Positions 8,905 to 18,420 are shown, counted from the stretch's first letter. The stretch: 64,000 nucleotides of DNA from Desulfuromonas sp. DDH964 (GCF_001611275.1 NZ_CP015080.1:2604001-2668000); one strand, 5' to 3'. Program-made: numbers and translations. Notes: generated by a model from the sequence alone, not told the origin.

Positions 8905-9647
8905 GCCGCACCACCACCCTCTCCTTCTGCTTCTGCCTGCTCAGTCTGCTCGTTCCCGGCTTTGCCCCGGCGGCGCCATCGGCAACCGACCCGGCCGTGG
9001 TCAAGGTGCGCAAAGGGGATACCCTCTTCGCCATCGCCCACCGCAACGGCCTCTCGGTCAAGGACCTGAAACATCTCAACCGATTGGGCTCCGACCTGAT
9101 TCACCCCGGCCAGCGGCTGCGCCTCGCTTTGCCCCGGGAGCAGCCGGCCGGGGCGGAAAAGACCGCGTGCGGCGGGGAAGACCCGCTGGCGGACGCGGCC
9201 TGCGACTACCTCGCCATCCCGTACCGCTTGGGCGGCAACGACCTTAGCGGTATCGATTGTTCGGCCCTGGTGCAACGATTCTTCCGCCCGCTGGGGATCG
9301 AACTGCCACGTACCGCCCGCGAGCAATTCCGTCTCGGCCATCCCGTCGACCCGAAAGACCTGGCCAGCGGGGATCTCCTCTTCTTCCATACTTATGCTCC
9401 CTACGCTTCCCATGTCGGCATCTACCTGGGAGAGGGGCACATGCTGCATGCTTCTTCGCGCAGCCACCGCGTCGTCATCTCGGCCATTGCGAACAGCTAT
9501 TTCCGCCAGCGGCTGCTCGGCGCCAGACGCCTCCTGGACCCTATCGAATTGCAGGAGCAGCTCCAGCTGACCACCCTTGACCTGCCGCAGGAAGAAGCGG
9601 CCAGCGACCCGCTGGCGACCCTCCCCGGCACCCTCCCCGCCCGATGA
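8901..9647 (+). CDS. LysM plus NlpC/P60 (C40) cell-wall peptidase
   Basis: After a signal peptide (residues 1-26) comes a LysM domain (KVRKGDTLFAIAHRNGLSVKDL, about 36-80), which binds peptidoglycan, and then an NlpC/P60 domain with the catalytic Cys in GIDCSALVQ, His in ASHVGIYLG and a third polar residue at MLHASSRS. It should be a secreted D,L-endopeptidase that cuts stem peptides. ATG 8901 is chosen over 8862 because it overlaps the upstream stop and gives a proper signal peptide. It also overlaps acpH downstream. Confidence 0.88.
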   Translation: MSRTTTLSFCFCLLSLLVPGFAPAAPSATDPAVVKVRKGDTLFAIAHRNGLSVKDLKHLNRLGSDLIHPGQRLRLALPREQPAGAEKTACGGEDPLADAACDYLAIPYRLGGNDLSGIDCSALVQRFFRPLGIELPRTAREQFRLGHPVDPKDLASGDLLFFHTYAPYASHVGIYLGEGHMLHASSRSHRVVISAIANSYFRQRLLGARRLLDPIELQEQLQLTTLDLPQEEAASDPLATLPGTLPAR

Positions 9648-10225
9648 ACTACCTCGTGCATCTCTACCTCTCCGACCCCGAGCCCCTCTGCCGGCTCGGC
9701 AACCTGACCGGTGATTTTGTCAAGGGCGTACTCAGGGATGGCTGGCCGCCGCTGCTGCTGCGCGGCCTGCGCCAGCATCGCCAGGTCGATGTCTTTGCCC
9801 AGGGGAACCGTGCTTTTCAGCGCAGCCGGGAACGCCTCGACCCGGCCTTCGGACTTTGCCGGGGGATCCTCGTCGATCTCTTTTACGACCACTTCCTCGC
9901 CCGCCACTGGCACCGCCACGCCGAGATTCCCCTCGGCGATTTTGCCGAGGCGGTCTACCGCGACATCGAAACCTACCTGCCCCTGCTGCCGCCCGGATTC
10001 CAGGCGGTGGCGCCGCGGATGATCGCCCACGACTGGCTCACCTCCTACTGCCAGCAGGAGAATGTCGGCCGCGCCCTTGAGCGCCTCGGCCAGCGCCTGC
10101 GCCGCCCCCGCGACCTCGCCGCCGGGCTGCACGAGCTGCAGCGCCATCGCGCCGGGCTCGCTGCCGATTGTGATGAATTCCTCGGCGCCGCCCGCGACTT
10201 TCTGCGCCGTCATCCGCTCCTATAA
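9644..10225 (+). CDS. acpH: ACP phosphodiesterase (AcpH-like)
   Basis: The 193-residue sequence matches the acyl-carrier-protein phosphodiesterase family, an HD-like fold: start NYLVHLYLSDP, GNLTGDFVKG, GLRQHRQVDVF, and DLFYDHFLARHW. The enzyme removes the 4'-phosphopantetheine arm from holo-ACP. It starts at ATG 9644, overlapping the stop of the C40 peptidase gene, and closes this operon in front of a strong terminator. Confidence 0.85.
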   Translation: MNYLVHLYLSDPEPLCRLGNLTGDFVKGVLRDGWPPLLLRGLRQHRQVDVFAQGNRAFQRSRERLDPAFGLCRGILVDLFYDHFLARHWHRHAEIPLGDFAEAVYRDIETYLPLLPPGFQAVAPRMIAHDWLTSYCQQENVGRALERLGQRLRRPRDLAAGLHELQRHRAGLAADCDEFLGAARDFLRRHPLL

Positions 10226-10266
10226 AGGAGCGGGGTGGCCGTTTCCGACCACCCCGCTCCTTTCCT
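10224..10266. terminator. Bidirectional rho-independent terminator
   Basis: Arms at 10224-10238 and 10249-10263 pair perfectly over 15 bases (AAAGGAGCGGGGTGG and its complement). They are T-rich on the plus side and A-rich on the minus side. The hairpin lies between the convergent acpH and rhodanese-ferritin genes and can serve both. Confidence 0.85.
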
Positions 10267-10285
10267 TTCAGACTGTCGCGCCATT

Positions 10286-11125
10286 TCAGAGAAGGCGTTC
10301 AAGACCTGCCGCCAGCTGTTTCAGATGGCGGCGTTCCTCGTCGGCCAACAGCTCGAAGACCCGCTGCGAGTTCTCATCCGGCAGCCGGCGCTGGAGATAG
10401 AGGTAACGGTCGAGGGCGCTCGTCTCCACCGCCATCGCCAGTTCCAGAATCGCCCGCGCCGGCTGCTGCCGGGCCCAGGCGATCGCCTCTGCGACCTCCA
10501 TCCCCCCTTCCATGTAGTCGTCAGCAGCGCCTGCGCCGAGTTCGCAGGCCGGGAAATCATCGGGAGCGAGAGCGCCGCGGAGCGCTTCGTAGACCCCCCG
10601 CAACATCTTTTTGTGCCCCTCCTCGGCGTTCACCAGCTCGCCGAAGAGGGTGCCCAGTTCCGGGGTCTCCGCCTGTTCGGCGGCGGCGGCGTAAAATCGG
10701 CGCGTCCCCTCCTCAAGGCACCAGGCCAGGGCCGCATGTTCGGTTGGCCGGGTGTAACGCTGGAAGCGCTCGAGTTCGACCGCCGGATGGCCCGCCGCCA
10801 GCTCCCCCTCCCAGGCGTGCAGTCCCCCGGCCAGATGATGAACGTCGTGGTAGCCGGCACGGGCGAGTGCCGCGGCGGCGGCGTGGCTGCGCATCCCGCT
10901 CTGACAGTAGACGATCACCGGCCCGACGCCGTCGAGTTCCGGCAACCGGTCGAGCAGCACATCGAGGGGAAGGTTGATCGCTCCCGGCAGGTGCCCGGGG
11001 GCAAACTCCCGGGGTTGACGCACATCGAGGAGGGTATAGCTGTCGGGGTGATGGCTGGTCAGAAAGTCGCGCACCTGGTCCGCCGACCAGGCCGATACCT
11101 GCGGGGCAAGGTCCAGAAAACCCAT
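10286..11125 (-). CDS. Rhodanese-ferritin fusion protein
   Basis: The N-terminal half (about residues 10-110) is a rhodanese domain with LLDVRQPREFAPGHLPGAI and the active-site loop YCQSGMRSH (catalytic Cys). The C-terminal half (about 130-279) is a ferritin-like helical bundle with Glu residues spaced as in rubrerythrin-type diiron sites (NAEEGHKK and LADEERRHLKQL). Such a protein could link sulfur transfer with iron or oxygen handling. I chose ATG 11125 because GGGAGTC precedes it; an ATG 12 codons upstream gives an unlikely Cys-rich leader. Confidence 0.82.
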   Translation of the reverse strand: MGFLDLAPQVSAWSADQVRDFLTSHHPDSYTLLDVRQPREFAPGHLPGAINLPLDVLLDRLPELDGVGPVIVYCQSGMRSHAAAAALARAGYHDVHHLAGGLHAWEGELAAGHPAVELERFQRYTRPTEHAALAWCLEEGTRRFYAAAAEQAETPELGTLFGELVNAEEGHKKMLRGVYEALRGALAPDDFPACELGAGAADDYMEGGMEVAEAIAWARQQPARAILELAMAVETSALDRYLYLQRRLPDENSQRVFELLADEERRHLKQLAAGLERLL

Positions 11126-11181
11126 CGTCAGACTCCCTCCCGAATTACAAAAACAGGCCAAGGGTCATGCTGCCGGCAGCT

Positions 11182-12510
11182 TCAGGCGGGTAGCGGCCAA
11201 TCACTCTGGTAGCCGGCCGGAAAGAAATTTTCGCGCGTGCGGTTGAAGTAGCCGTACTGGATTTCCGGGAAGTTGCCCTTGACCCGAGCCAGCATCGTTG
11301 CCATCCCCATCCCTTCCCCGGCCACGCCCAGCGCATCCCGGTAGAGAACCGGATCGATAGCGAGATTGCGCATCTGGATCAGGTCGACTTCGCCACGGGC
11401 AAGAACCTCTTCCAGCGCCGCCACCTCCGCCGCGCTGTCGGTCACCCCCGGGAAAACCAGGTAATTGAGCATGGTGAAGATTCCGGCCTGGCGCGCCCGC
11501 CGCAACGACTCCAGGACATCGGCAAAGCGGTAGCCGCGCGGCCGGTAGTAGGCGTTATAAAGCTCTTCCTGGACCGAGTTGAGGGAGATGCGGATCGAAT
11601 CGATACCGGCCGCCGCCAGCTCTTCGACGGCGTCGGGGAGGGAGGCGTTGGAGTTGAAATTGATGGTGCCGCGGGTGGTCGCCCTGCGCATCGCCCGCAC
11701 CGCCGCGGCGATGGTGTCGGCCTGCAGGATCGGATCTCCCTCGCACCCCTGGCCGAAAGAGACGATGGCGTTCTCGGCCTGTTCGAGGTGCGGCACTGCC
11801 ACCTGGCAGAGCTCCGCGACCGTCGGCACGAAAGTGAGGCGTTCCTGGCTCGACGGGCAGCACTCCGACTCCTGCAGCGAGATGCAACCCAAGCAGCGGG
11901 AATTGCAGACCGGCGAGGTCGGCAGCGGCGCCTCCCAGCGCCGATAGAAGAGGTTCTTGGCGGCGAAGCAGTGATAATCGAGGGCACAGCGGGAGAGCTG
12001 CTCGAAGAGGCGGTTGTCGGGAAATTCCTTGAGGATGCGGCGCACCACCGGGTCGATGTCGCGATCGTCGAAGTGGTCGGGACGCCACTGGTCGTTGCGA
12101 TCGACGCGCACCGCTGCGCAATAGAAACGCTCTTCCTCGACACACCAGCCAACGGCGGTGTAGGACCACAAGGGGAGAGTCAACCCCTTGCGGCGCCAGT
12201 CGGCGGCAGGAAGCAGGGTACGGGTGAAGGCGGGGGTGAGAAAGGCCGACACCGCCTGCACCTTGCCGCCACCCCAGCTGCGCGGCAGTTCACTGACAGT
12301 CTGCAGCTTGTTGCTGCGACGATCGAAGCCGATCGGCGGGGTGCCGGGGATGGTAAAGAGCCGGCTCCCCTGCGGCAGCGGAATCAGCTCCTCGGAGCGG
12401 GGCCGGCGAGCAACGAGGCCACTCATGCCGGCCAGCAGCAGGTCGGGATGTTCGAAGACTTCGCCCCGCTCGTCGGCGACGACGGCGAGGATGGTCTTTT
12501 CAACTGCCAT
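11182..12510 (-). CDS. Radical SAM protein with long N-terminal extension
   Basis: The protein is about 442 residues. The first 190 or so form an unrecognised N-terminal domain. A CNSRCLGC cluster (CX3CX2C, near residue 205) then binds the 4Fe-4S cluster, followed by a radical SAM barrel with FGQGCEGDP, RISLNSVQEELYNAYYRP and NYLVFPGVTD. FGQGCEGDP is a typical 'GGE'-like SAM-binding strand. Substrate unknown. No Shine-Dalgarno is clear; ATG 12510 or GTG 12519 could be the start. Confidence 0.8.
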   Translation of the reverse strand: MAVEKTILAVVADERGEVFEHPDLLLAGMSGLVARRPRSEELIPLPQGSRLFTIPGTPPIGFDRRSNKLQTVSELPRSWGGGKVQAVSAFLTPAFTRTLLPAADWRRKGLTLPLWSYTAVGWCVEEERFYCAAVRVDRNDQWRPDHFDDRDIDPVVRRILKEFPDNRLFEQLSRCALDYHCFAAKNLFYRRWEAPLPTSPVCNSRCLGCISLQESECCPSSQERLTFVPTVAELCQVAVPHLEQAENAIVSFGQGCEGDPILQADTIAAAVRAMRRATTRGTINFNSNASLPDAVEELAAAGIDSIRISLNSVQEELYNAYYRPRGYRFADVLESLRRARQAGIFTMLNYLVFPGVTDSAAEVAALEEVLARGEVDLIQMRNLAIDPVLYRDALGVAGEGMGMATMLARVKGNFPEIQYGYFNRTRENFFPAGYQSDWPLPA

Positions 12511-12630
12511 CGGCTGCACGTTCGGTAAGGGGATCGGGACCGCCGGAGACCGCCCACCGCGGGCGCCCGCAGGGTGAGACTACCACAGCCGGGGGCGGGG
12601 AGACAATCATCGATCCTGGGGGGACCGCCC

Positions 12631-13044
12631 TCAGCCGGCGGTGCGGCCGGCGTTCAGGTGCCGGGCGAAGGCGCGGTCCATTTTGCGGATGTGGCCGACC
12701 AGCCACTCCATCAGGGTAGTGTTGGTCTTGACCAGCAGTCCGAGGGAGGCCCCTTCGCTGCGGAACTGGTCCGCCAGCGCCTCGGTGGTGGCGATGAAGT
12801 TATCGTGCTGGGCCCGGTGTGCCGGGTAGTCCGGAAAGTTGCTGCGCTGCTGCATCAGTTCCTCCTCGTGAAAATGGCTGCGGATGTAGTCGTCGAGGAA
12901 GGTCAGGGTACGGAGCACCTCCTCCCGCCCCTGCCCCTGGTTGCAGGCGGCGAGGAGATTGTTGAAGCGGCGGAAGAGTTCCCGGTGCTGGTCGTCGATG
13001 TCGTCTACCCCGGTGAGGAGAGAGTCGTCCCAGTTGATGGCCAT
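12631..13044 (-). CDS. Bacteriohemerythrin
   Basis: The 137-residue protein has the hemerythrin iron ligands in order: HRELF in DDQHRELFRRF, HFHEEE, HRAQHDNF, and HIRKMDRAF. These make an oxygen-binding diiron site in a four-helix bundle. Members of this family act as oxygen stores or sensors in microaerobic and anaerobic bacteria, which suits its place beside an HD-domain signalling gene (33 bases upstream on the same strand). Length is typical. Confidence 0.93.
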   Translation of the reverse strand: MAINWDDSLLTGVDDIDDQHRELFRRFNNLLAACNQGQGREEVLRTLTFLDDYIRSHFHEEELMQQRSNFPDYPAHRAQHDNFIATTEALADQFRSEGASLGLLVKTNTTLMEWLVGHIRKMDRAFARHLNAGRTAG

Positions 13045-13077
13045 GTGATGTTCCTTTCTTGTCGTTCCCCTGGCGGG

Positions 13078-14352
13078 TCAGGCCACCTTGGCCAGCCCTT
13101 CCAGCATGGTTTGGTAGAGATCGCGCGAGGCGGACTGGGCGGTCAGCCGCGCGGCGTTGACCTCGGTGAAGTTCTGCTCCAGCAGTGCCACCAGGGCCCC
13201 GTCGAGAGCCTCGCTGGCCGCCATCTCGCGCAGGAGATGGAGGATCTCCTCCCCCGCCAGCCCCGCCCGGTAGGGGCGGTCCTCGGCGAGGGCAGTGAAG
13301 ACGTCGGCCACCGCCATGATCCGCGACCCGAGGGGGAGGTCGTGGCGGTCGACATGGAAGGGGTACCCCTGCCCCGCCGGGCACTCGTGGTGAAAGGAGC
13401 TCCAGACATTGATTATGGCGAAGTCAGGAATCCGCTCCAGGGTCCGGTAGGTGTAGAAGGGGTGGCAGCGCACGATGTTGCGCTCGCTGGCGGAGAGGGG
13501 TCCCGGCTTCTCGAGGATTTCCGTCGGCACCCCGAGCTTGCCCAGGTCATGCAGAAAGCCGGCGATCTGGATCAGCTGGCATTCCCGCCAGCTCCAGCCG
13601 CAGAGCCGGGCCAGGGTTTCGGCGCAGGCGGCGACGCCGCTGGAGTGGGTGGCGGTGAAGGGGCTGCGAAAGTCGATCACCCGGGCGAAGACCCGGGTCA
13701 GGTCGCGCAGGCCGTCGAGGTTGAGCAGGAACCCCTCCATGCCGACCCGCCGTTGCAGGCGGGAACGGAGCAGCGGCGAGACGATGTCGAGCCAGAAGTA
13801 GTCCTTTGCCGCCAGGCGCCGGAAGGCGGCCACCGCCTCGGGGTGGAAGACGCCGCCGTTCTGCGCCTCGATCTCCCGGCGGATTCCCGCCGCCTGACCG
13901 AGGGCGTCCGGGCCGCTGCGGGTCAGGACTGCCACCCGGTCGGCGAGGTGGAGAATCTGCGACTTGACCACCAGGTCGTTGGCGCCCCGCCCCTGCACTT
14001 CCCCCCAGCGCTCGTGGTGACCGCGGATGATTTCGGCTACGGCACCGAAGGGGGCGAAGTCCCGCAGCAGCAGGTAGCCGACCTCGGCATGGCGCTGGGC
14101 CGACTCGGTCTCGAAGCTCAGCAGCCGGAGGCGCTCCTGCAGGGAAAGGGCGCCGATGTCGTGCAACTTGCCCGCCACCAGCAGTTCGGTGCTCGCCTCC
14201 TCCCCCAGCCCCATCTCCCGGGCGATGGCGCAGGCGATGTAGGCTACCCGTTTGTGGTGATCGACCAGCTCCGGGTTGATCAGGTCGATGACGTCCGAAA
14301 GGCAGGCGATGAGATCGGCAAGGGGAATCCGGATTTCCTGGCGACTGAGCAT
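13078..14352 (-). CDS. Tandem HD / HD-GYP domain phosphohydrolase
   Basis: This 424-residue protein has two metal phosphohydrolase domains. The N-terminal one (about 25-170) carries VDHHKRVAYIA and KLHDIGALS. The C-terminal one (about 215-390) carries HSSGVAACAETLA, LHDLGKLGVP and a variant GYP motif (FHHECPAGQGYPF). HD-GYP enzymes cut c-di-GMP, and in Geobacter and Vibrio some cut 3',3'-cGAMP, so this is a candidate partner of the riboswitches in the window. The start at ATG 14352 has GAGGAGTG ahead; an upstream ATG at 14439 has none. It probably forms a unit with the bacteriohemerythrin gene. Confidence 0.82.
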   Translation of the reverse strand: MLSRQEIRIPLADLIACLSDVIDLINPELVDHHKRVAYIACAIAREMGLGEEASTELLVAGKLHDIGALSLQERLRLLSFETESAQRHAEVGYLLLRDFAPFGAVAEIIRGHHERWGEVQGRGANDLVVKSQILHLADRVAVLTRSGPDALGQAAGIRREIEAQNGGVFHPEAVAAFRRLAAKDYFWLDIVSPLLRSRLQRRVGMEGFLLNLDGLRDLTRVFARVIDFRSPFTATHSSGVAACAETLARLCGWSWRECQLIQIAGFLHDLGKLGVPTEILEKPGPLSASERNIVRCHPFYTYRTLERIPDFAIINVWSSFHHECPAGQGYPFHVDRHDLPLGSRIMAVADVFTALAEDRPYRAGLAGEEILHLLREMAASEALDGALVALLEQNFTEVNAARLTAQSASRDLYQTMLEGLAKVA

Positions 14353-14439
14353 GAAAGCACTCCTCAAAAGTAACGATGCGGTTCCGTTCCCCCGGTCGGC
14401 GCCGGTGAGCTTTTTCTCATAGATAACCGGCTTTGTCAA

Positions 14440-14648
14440 CTATTAATTGATGAAACTTCGCTACTTAAAGGGAATGAACTACCCCGCAGCAAGCTACGGG
14501 GTATCAACAGCCTACACCCTTAGTAAAAATCGCGCAGCAAGCTGCGGGGAATTGAACCCAACTTTTGATTAAAATGGTGCGCCGCCGTCCGGCCAGGGCC
14601 GCCGCTTTCTCCTTGGCAGGGCGCTCTTCCTTCGGTATTCTTCCCCCT
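14440..14648. repeat. Intergenic gap with two short REP-like hairpins
   Basis: Between the divergent HD and radical SAM genes are two related hairpins built on a GCAGCAAGCT core: one at 14481-14502 (ACCCCG arm and CGGGGT arm) and one at 14531-14549 (CGCAGC-AA-GCTGCG). This form resembles the REP sequences that accompany IS200-like (RAYT) transposases. Promoters for both flanking genes should also be here but I could not assign them. Confidence 0.45.
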
Positions 14649-16391
14649 ATGCGCGTCCTTCTCGCCACCCTGCACAGCAAGTTTATCCACCCCAGCCTCG
14701 CCCTCCCCTGCCTGGCCGCCTACTGCCGCGACCTGCCGGTCGAACTGGCGATTCGGGAGTTCACCCTCCACGAGCCGAAGGAGAGTGTCCTCGCCGCCCT
14801 GCTCGCCGAGGAGCCGGAGGTGGTCGCCTTTTCGGTCTACCTCTGGAACCGCGGCGCAACCCTGGAACTGGTCGACGCCCTGGCGGTCGCCCGGCCGGGA
14901 CTGCGGATCGTCCTCGGCGGCCCGGAGGTCTCCTTCGATGGCGCCGACCTCTTCCACCGGCACCCGGGACTGACCGCCCTGGTGCGCGGCGAGGGGGAGC
15001 TGCCGCTGCACGGCCTGCTGGCCGCCTGGAGTGCCGGGCGGGAACCGCAAGGGGTGGCGCGGCTCTGCTGGCGCCGCGCCGAGGAGGTGGTCGAAGGACC
15101 GGACGGGCCGCCGCTGGCCCACCTCGATGCCCTCCCTTCCCCCTTCACCCTCGGCCTGGCCGATCTCTACCGCGGCTTTGTCTACTACGAAAGCAGCCGC
15201 GGCTGTCCTTACGACTGTTCCTTCTGCATGAGCGCCCTCGATGCCACGGTCCGTTCCTTCTCGATGGAGCGGATTCACAGCGACCTCGGCTGGCTCCTGG
15301 CACAACGGGTAGCGAAGATCAAGCTGGTCGACCGCACCTTCAACTACGATACGGCCCGAGCCCGGGAAATTTTCCGCTTTATCCTGGAAAACAACCGCGG
15401 CAGCCACCTCCATTTCGAGATCGGCGCCCATCTCCTCGACGCGGCGACCCTGGAGCTCCTCGAACAGGTCCCCGCCGACACCTTCCAGTTCGAGATCGGC
15501 GTGCAGTCGACGCTGCCGGCCACCCTCGCCGCCATCGGCCGACGCGCTCCCCTCGAAGCGCTCTTCGCCAATGTGCGCCGGCTGCGCCAGCGGACCGCGG
15601 TCCAGCTTCACCTCGACCTGATCGCCGGTCTGCCGGGCGAGGGGTTCGACGCCTTCGTCGCCTCCGTCGACCGCGTCGCGACGCTGGCCCCACACCATCT
15701 CCAGATCGAGCCGGTCAAGCTCCTCCCCGGTTCCCCCCTGCGCCGCGAGGCGTCAGCCCGCGGCATCCGCTTCGACCCCAACCCGCCCTACACCGTGCTG
15801 GCGACGCCGGACCTCGATTTCACCGAACTGGAGCGCTTGCGCGGGCTGAGCCGGCTCTTCGACCTGATTGTCAACAGCGGACGCTTCCCCGGCTTTACGG
15901 CCGGCCTCACGGCGGCGACCGGCTCCCTGGCCGGCGGCCTGCTGCAAGTCGAAGCCGACTGGCGTCGCCGCGGGCTCTTTCGCCACCCGCTCTCCCAGCG
16001 TGCGCTGTTCGAAGCCCTCGCCGAATTTGTCCATGCCACCTTCGACGGGGAGCGCCGGCAGGAGATACTGGAACTCCTCGCCCGCGACTTTGCCCGCTGC
16101 GAACGGGTGGTGCCGGGAAAGGCCCCGGCCTTTTTCGACATCGATTTGACTGCGGAGGAAGAGGATAGGGTCCGGGAGGCGGTGCGGCGCGAGACCGGAG
16201 AGATCCGCGGGCAGGGGGTCAAACTGCAGCATTTTGCCGCCGTCTTTCACCAGCTCCCGGTGGGGACCGGGCGCCAGCTGCGGCTCTTTCTCTACCTGAC
16301 CCGCAGCGGCGCCGGGCTGGAAGTGCGGGAACTGCTTCTGGAGTCTGGCGCGCCGGTCAAGGAGTGTTCCGCCGGCTCGGATCGGGATTGA
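14649..16391 (+). CDS. B12-binding-domain radical SAM protein (DUF4080 type)
   Basis: The N-terminal third (residues 1-130) is a cobalamin-binding-like fold with LLATLHSKFIHPSLALPCL and VLGGPEVSFDG. A radical SAM core follows with the cluster motif SSRGCPYDCSFC (CX3CX2C) and FEIGVQST, LDLIAGLPGEG; the C-terminal 200 residues match the DUF4080 type seen with this subfamily. Length, 580 residues, is normal. I chose ATG 14649 (MRVLLATLHSK) because the fold begins there; the longer frame from 14565 adds an unlikely Arg-rich leader. Substrate unknown. Confidence 0.85.
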   Translation: MRVLLATLHSKFIHPSLALPCLAAYCRDLPVELAIREFTLHEPKESVLAALLAEEPEVVAFSVYLWNRGATLELVDALAVARPGLRIVLGGPEVSFDGADLFHRHPGLTALVRGEGELPLHGLLAAWSAGREPQGVARLCWRRAEEVVEGPDGPPLAHLDALPSPFTLGLADLYRGFVYYESSRGCPYDCSFCMSALDATVRSFSMERIHSDLGWLLAQRVAKIKLVDRTFNYDTARAREIFRFILENNRGSHLHFEIGAHLLDAATLELLEQVPADTFQFEIGVQSTLPATLAAIGRRAPLEALFANVRRLRQRTAVQLHLDLIAGLPGEGFDAFVASVDRVATLAPHHLQIEPVKLLPGSPLRREASARGIRFDPNPPYTVLATPDLDFTELERLRGLSRLFDLIVNSGRFPGFTAGLTAATGSLAGGLLQVEADWRRRGLFRHPLSQRALFEALAEFVHATFDGERRQEILELLARDFARCERVVPGKAPAFFDIDLTAEEEDRVREAVRRETGEIRGQGVKLQHFAAVFHQLPVGTGRQLRLFLYLTRSGAGLEVRELLLESGAPVKECSAGSDRD

Positions 16392-16491
16392 AGTGGTTGC
16401 GGGGAACCACCGTCGCTCCCCCCTCCCCAGAGCAAGGTTACCGGCAAGAGCATGACACTATTTTCCTCCCCCTGCCCCCACCACTCGCGGC

Positions 16492-18195
16492 TCAAGCAAT
16501 CCTGACAATCAGCCCGCCGATAAAACGGGGATCGAGATCGTCGGCATCCAGGGCACAGAACTCCTCCTCCCAACGATCAAGGGCGGCATTGGCAAATGCG
16601 CCGCCCCCCACTTCCAGGCTGTCCAGCCAGGCGACCGTTTCGCGGCGCAGGCCGGCTGCCAGCTTGCCACTGTGACTGACCCCGGCATGAAGTTCGCCGA
16701 GGCGACCCGCGGCGACCGGTTCGGGCAGAAACGCGCCGCCGAGCAGACGGTTGGCGAGAGCGGTGAGAAAGAAAGTCGAAAGGGTAAGCGCCTCGGCCCC
16801 AGACGGCTGGCAGCCGTCCAGGTCAAGATCGGCGGGGTTGGGGAGCCTGAAGTCGAAATGTTTTTCGAAGAGCCGCACCTGCACCTCCAGCCAGCCGAGC
16901 CACTCCTCGGCCCGGCGCAGATCCCGCAGGGTGGCAAAGGGGCGCACCCCGCCGCTGGTGGCATCCTCGATCCCGGTAAAAAAGAGCGGCAGCCGGCGGT
17001 CGAGAGCGGCAAGCAGGGCCCGGAAAGCCGGGTCGTAGTAGGGGGCCAGTTTCTTGCCGGCGAGGGCGGCGGCCCGCCGCCGCAGCTCCTGGGTCAGGGT
17101 GAAGCCAACCCGGAAGAGATGTTCGACATAGTGCCCGTTGAGGAGTTCCCGGCCGCGCAGCGCATCCTCCCCGGCCAGCTCCTCGAGGGCGAGGTTGAGA
17201 TAGCGGTAAACGCTTTCCGCGGCCCCCTGCACCTGCTGTGGCTCACCGACATCGACCCGTTCGGCCATCATCAGCTTGTTGATCAGGTAGACCAGTTCCC
17301 GGGCGGTCGCCTCACTGATACCGGCGGCGAGCACCTCGGCGAGCAGGTCCAGCGGGCGCGCCGCGGCGAGGAAGAATCCCGGCGAGGGGACCCGGCCGCG
17401 TCCGGTGGCAAAGGGAGTCTTCACCTTTTCCGGAGCTTCCAGCTGGTCCACGGTCAGCAGCGCGTAGATGCGCTGTGCCGTCTGCGGGTCGGGGAAACCG
17501 CAGTCCTCGAGACGACCGCAATGGAGCTGGTAGGCATCCTCCTCTAACTGCGCCTCCTGCTCCCAGCGCACCGCCTCGATCAGGCCGCGAAAGAAATCCT
17601 GGTCGCCGCGATAGAGCACGCCGAGGAGCTGGGCCAGGGGCTTCGATTTCTCGCTGTCGAAATAATCGAGCTGGTAGCCGCCATCGCGGGCCTGGGCCTC
17701 GACACGTTCATCATCACCGACGAAATCCCCGGGACCGGCGATCACATTCAGGTGCTTTTTCAGCATCAGTACCAGCATCTCGAAGTCGAGTTCGCGCACT
17801 GTCTGCAGCACCTTGTCCTCGCCACAGTCGAGGAGCGCCTGCAGCCACTTGAAGACCGCGTCCCCTTCGAGCTGATCCTGGTCCCAGCAGTCGAGATCGA
17901 ACAGCAGGTTGTACTGCTCGCTGCTGATCATCGGCAGCAGCTCGGCGACGTCCTCGAAACCCTGTTCGCGGATCAGCAGGTAAAGCTCCTGAGGCGCCAG
18001 CTGCGGCACCAGGGTTTCGATATCCGCCGCCTCGAGCAGTAGCCGGTATTTCTCCCCCCCCTGGGCGCAGCTGATCAGTTCGAGGCGTTCCTCGGCACTC
18101 AGGAGGTTGAATTCCCTGGGGGTGATGCTGCGCGCCTGGCGCAACAGGGTGAGGTGGCCGCTCCGTTTTTCGGCGGGGAGTTCAATGCGGGTCAC
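16492..18195 (-). CDS. DUF6178-like large hypothetical protein
   Basis: The 567-residue acidic, helix-rich protein has no signal peptide or membrane segment. Its repeated pattern of short helical units (LQLISCAQG, LLPMISSEQYNLLFDLDCWDQD, VLQTVRELDFEMLVLMLKKHL) fits the DUF6178 family of Desulfobacterota, as far as I can recall it. No catalytic motif is visible. It stands alone, converging on the radical SAM gene with a 100-base gap. Confidence 0.6.
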   Translation of the reverse strand: MTRIELPAEKRSGHLTLLRQARSITPREFNLLSAEERLELISCAQGGEKYRLLLEAADIETLVPQLAPQELYLLIREQGFEDVAELLPMISSEQYNLLFDLDCWDQDQLEGDAVFKWLQALLDCGEDKVLQTVRELDFEMLVLMLKKHLNVIAGPGDFVGDDERVEAQARDGGYQLDYFDSEKSKPLAQLLGVLYRGDQDFFRGLIEAVRWEQEAQLEEDAYQLHCGRLEDCGFPDPQTAQRIYALLTVDQLEAPEKVKTPFATGRGRVPSPGFFLAAARPLDLLAEVLAAGISEATARELVYLINKLMMAERVDVGEPQQVQGAAESVYRYLNLALEELAGEDALRGRELLNGHYVEHLFRVGFTLTQELRRRAAALAGKKLAPYYDPAFRALLAALDRRLPLFFTGIEDATSGGVRPFATLRDLRRAEEWLGWLEVQVRLFEKHFDFRLPNPADLDLDGCQPSGAEALTLSTFFLTALANRLLGGAFLPEPVAAGRLGELHAGVSHSGKLAAGLRRETVAWLDSLEVGGGAFANAALDRWEEEFCALDADDLDPRFIGGLIVRIA

Positions 18196-18420
18196 GATGG
18201 GATATCTCCTCGGTTTGGCAATGGAGGGCCAATGTAAAGCAGGCTCCGGCGAGGGTCAAGCGCTATCGACCCCGGGAAGCGGCCGCAAGCATGCCAAACC
18301 GCCCGCGGCTCTTTACAGTATACTCTCCGCTCCCCACTCGACACGATCTGGCCAAGCAGGGAGGGGACGGTTATACTGGGAGCATGCGGCGTGCTGCCGC
18401 CCCCAATCCCGGGAGTTTCC

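Noticed and set aside
12574..14373. 599-residue plus-strand open frame opposite the HD and hemerythrin genes
   Set aside because: It is antisense to two genes with clear domain motifs. Its own sequence is low-complexity and Gly/Val/Glu-rich with no recognisable fold, as expected of a GC-rich shadow frame.
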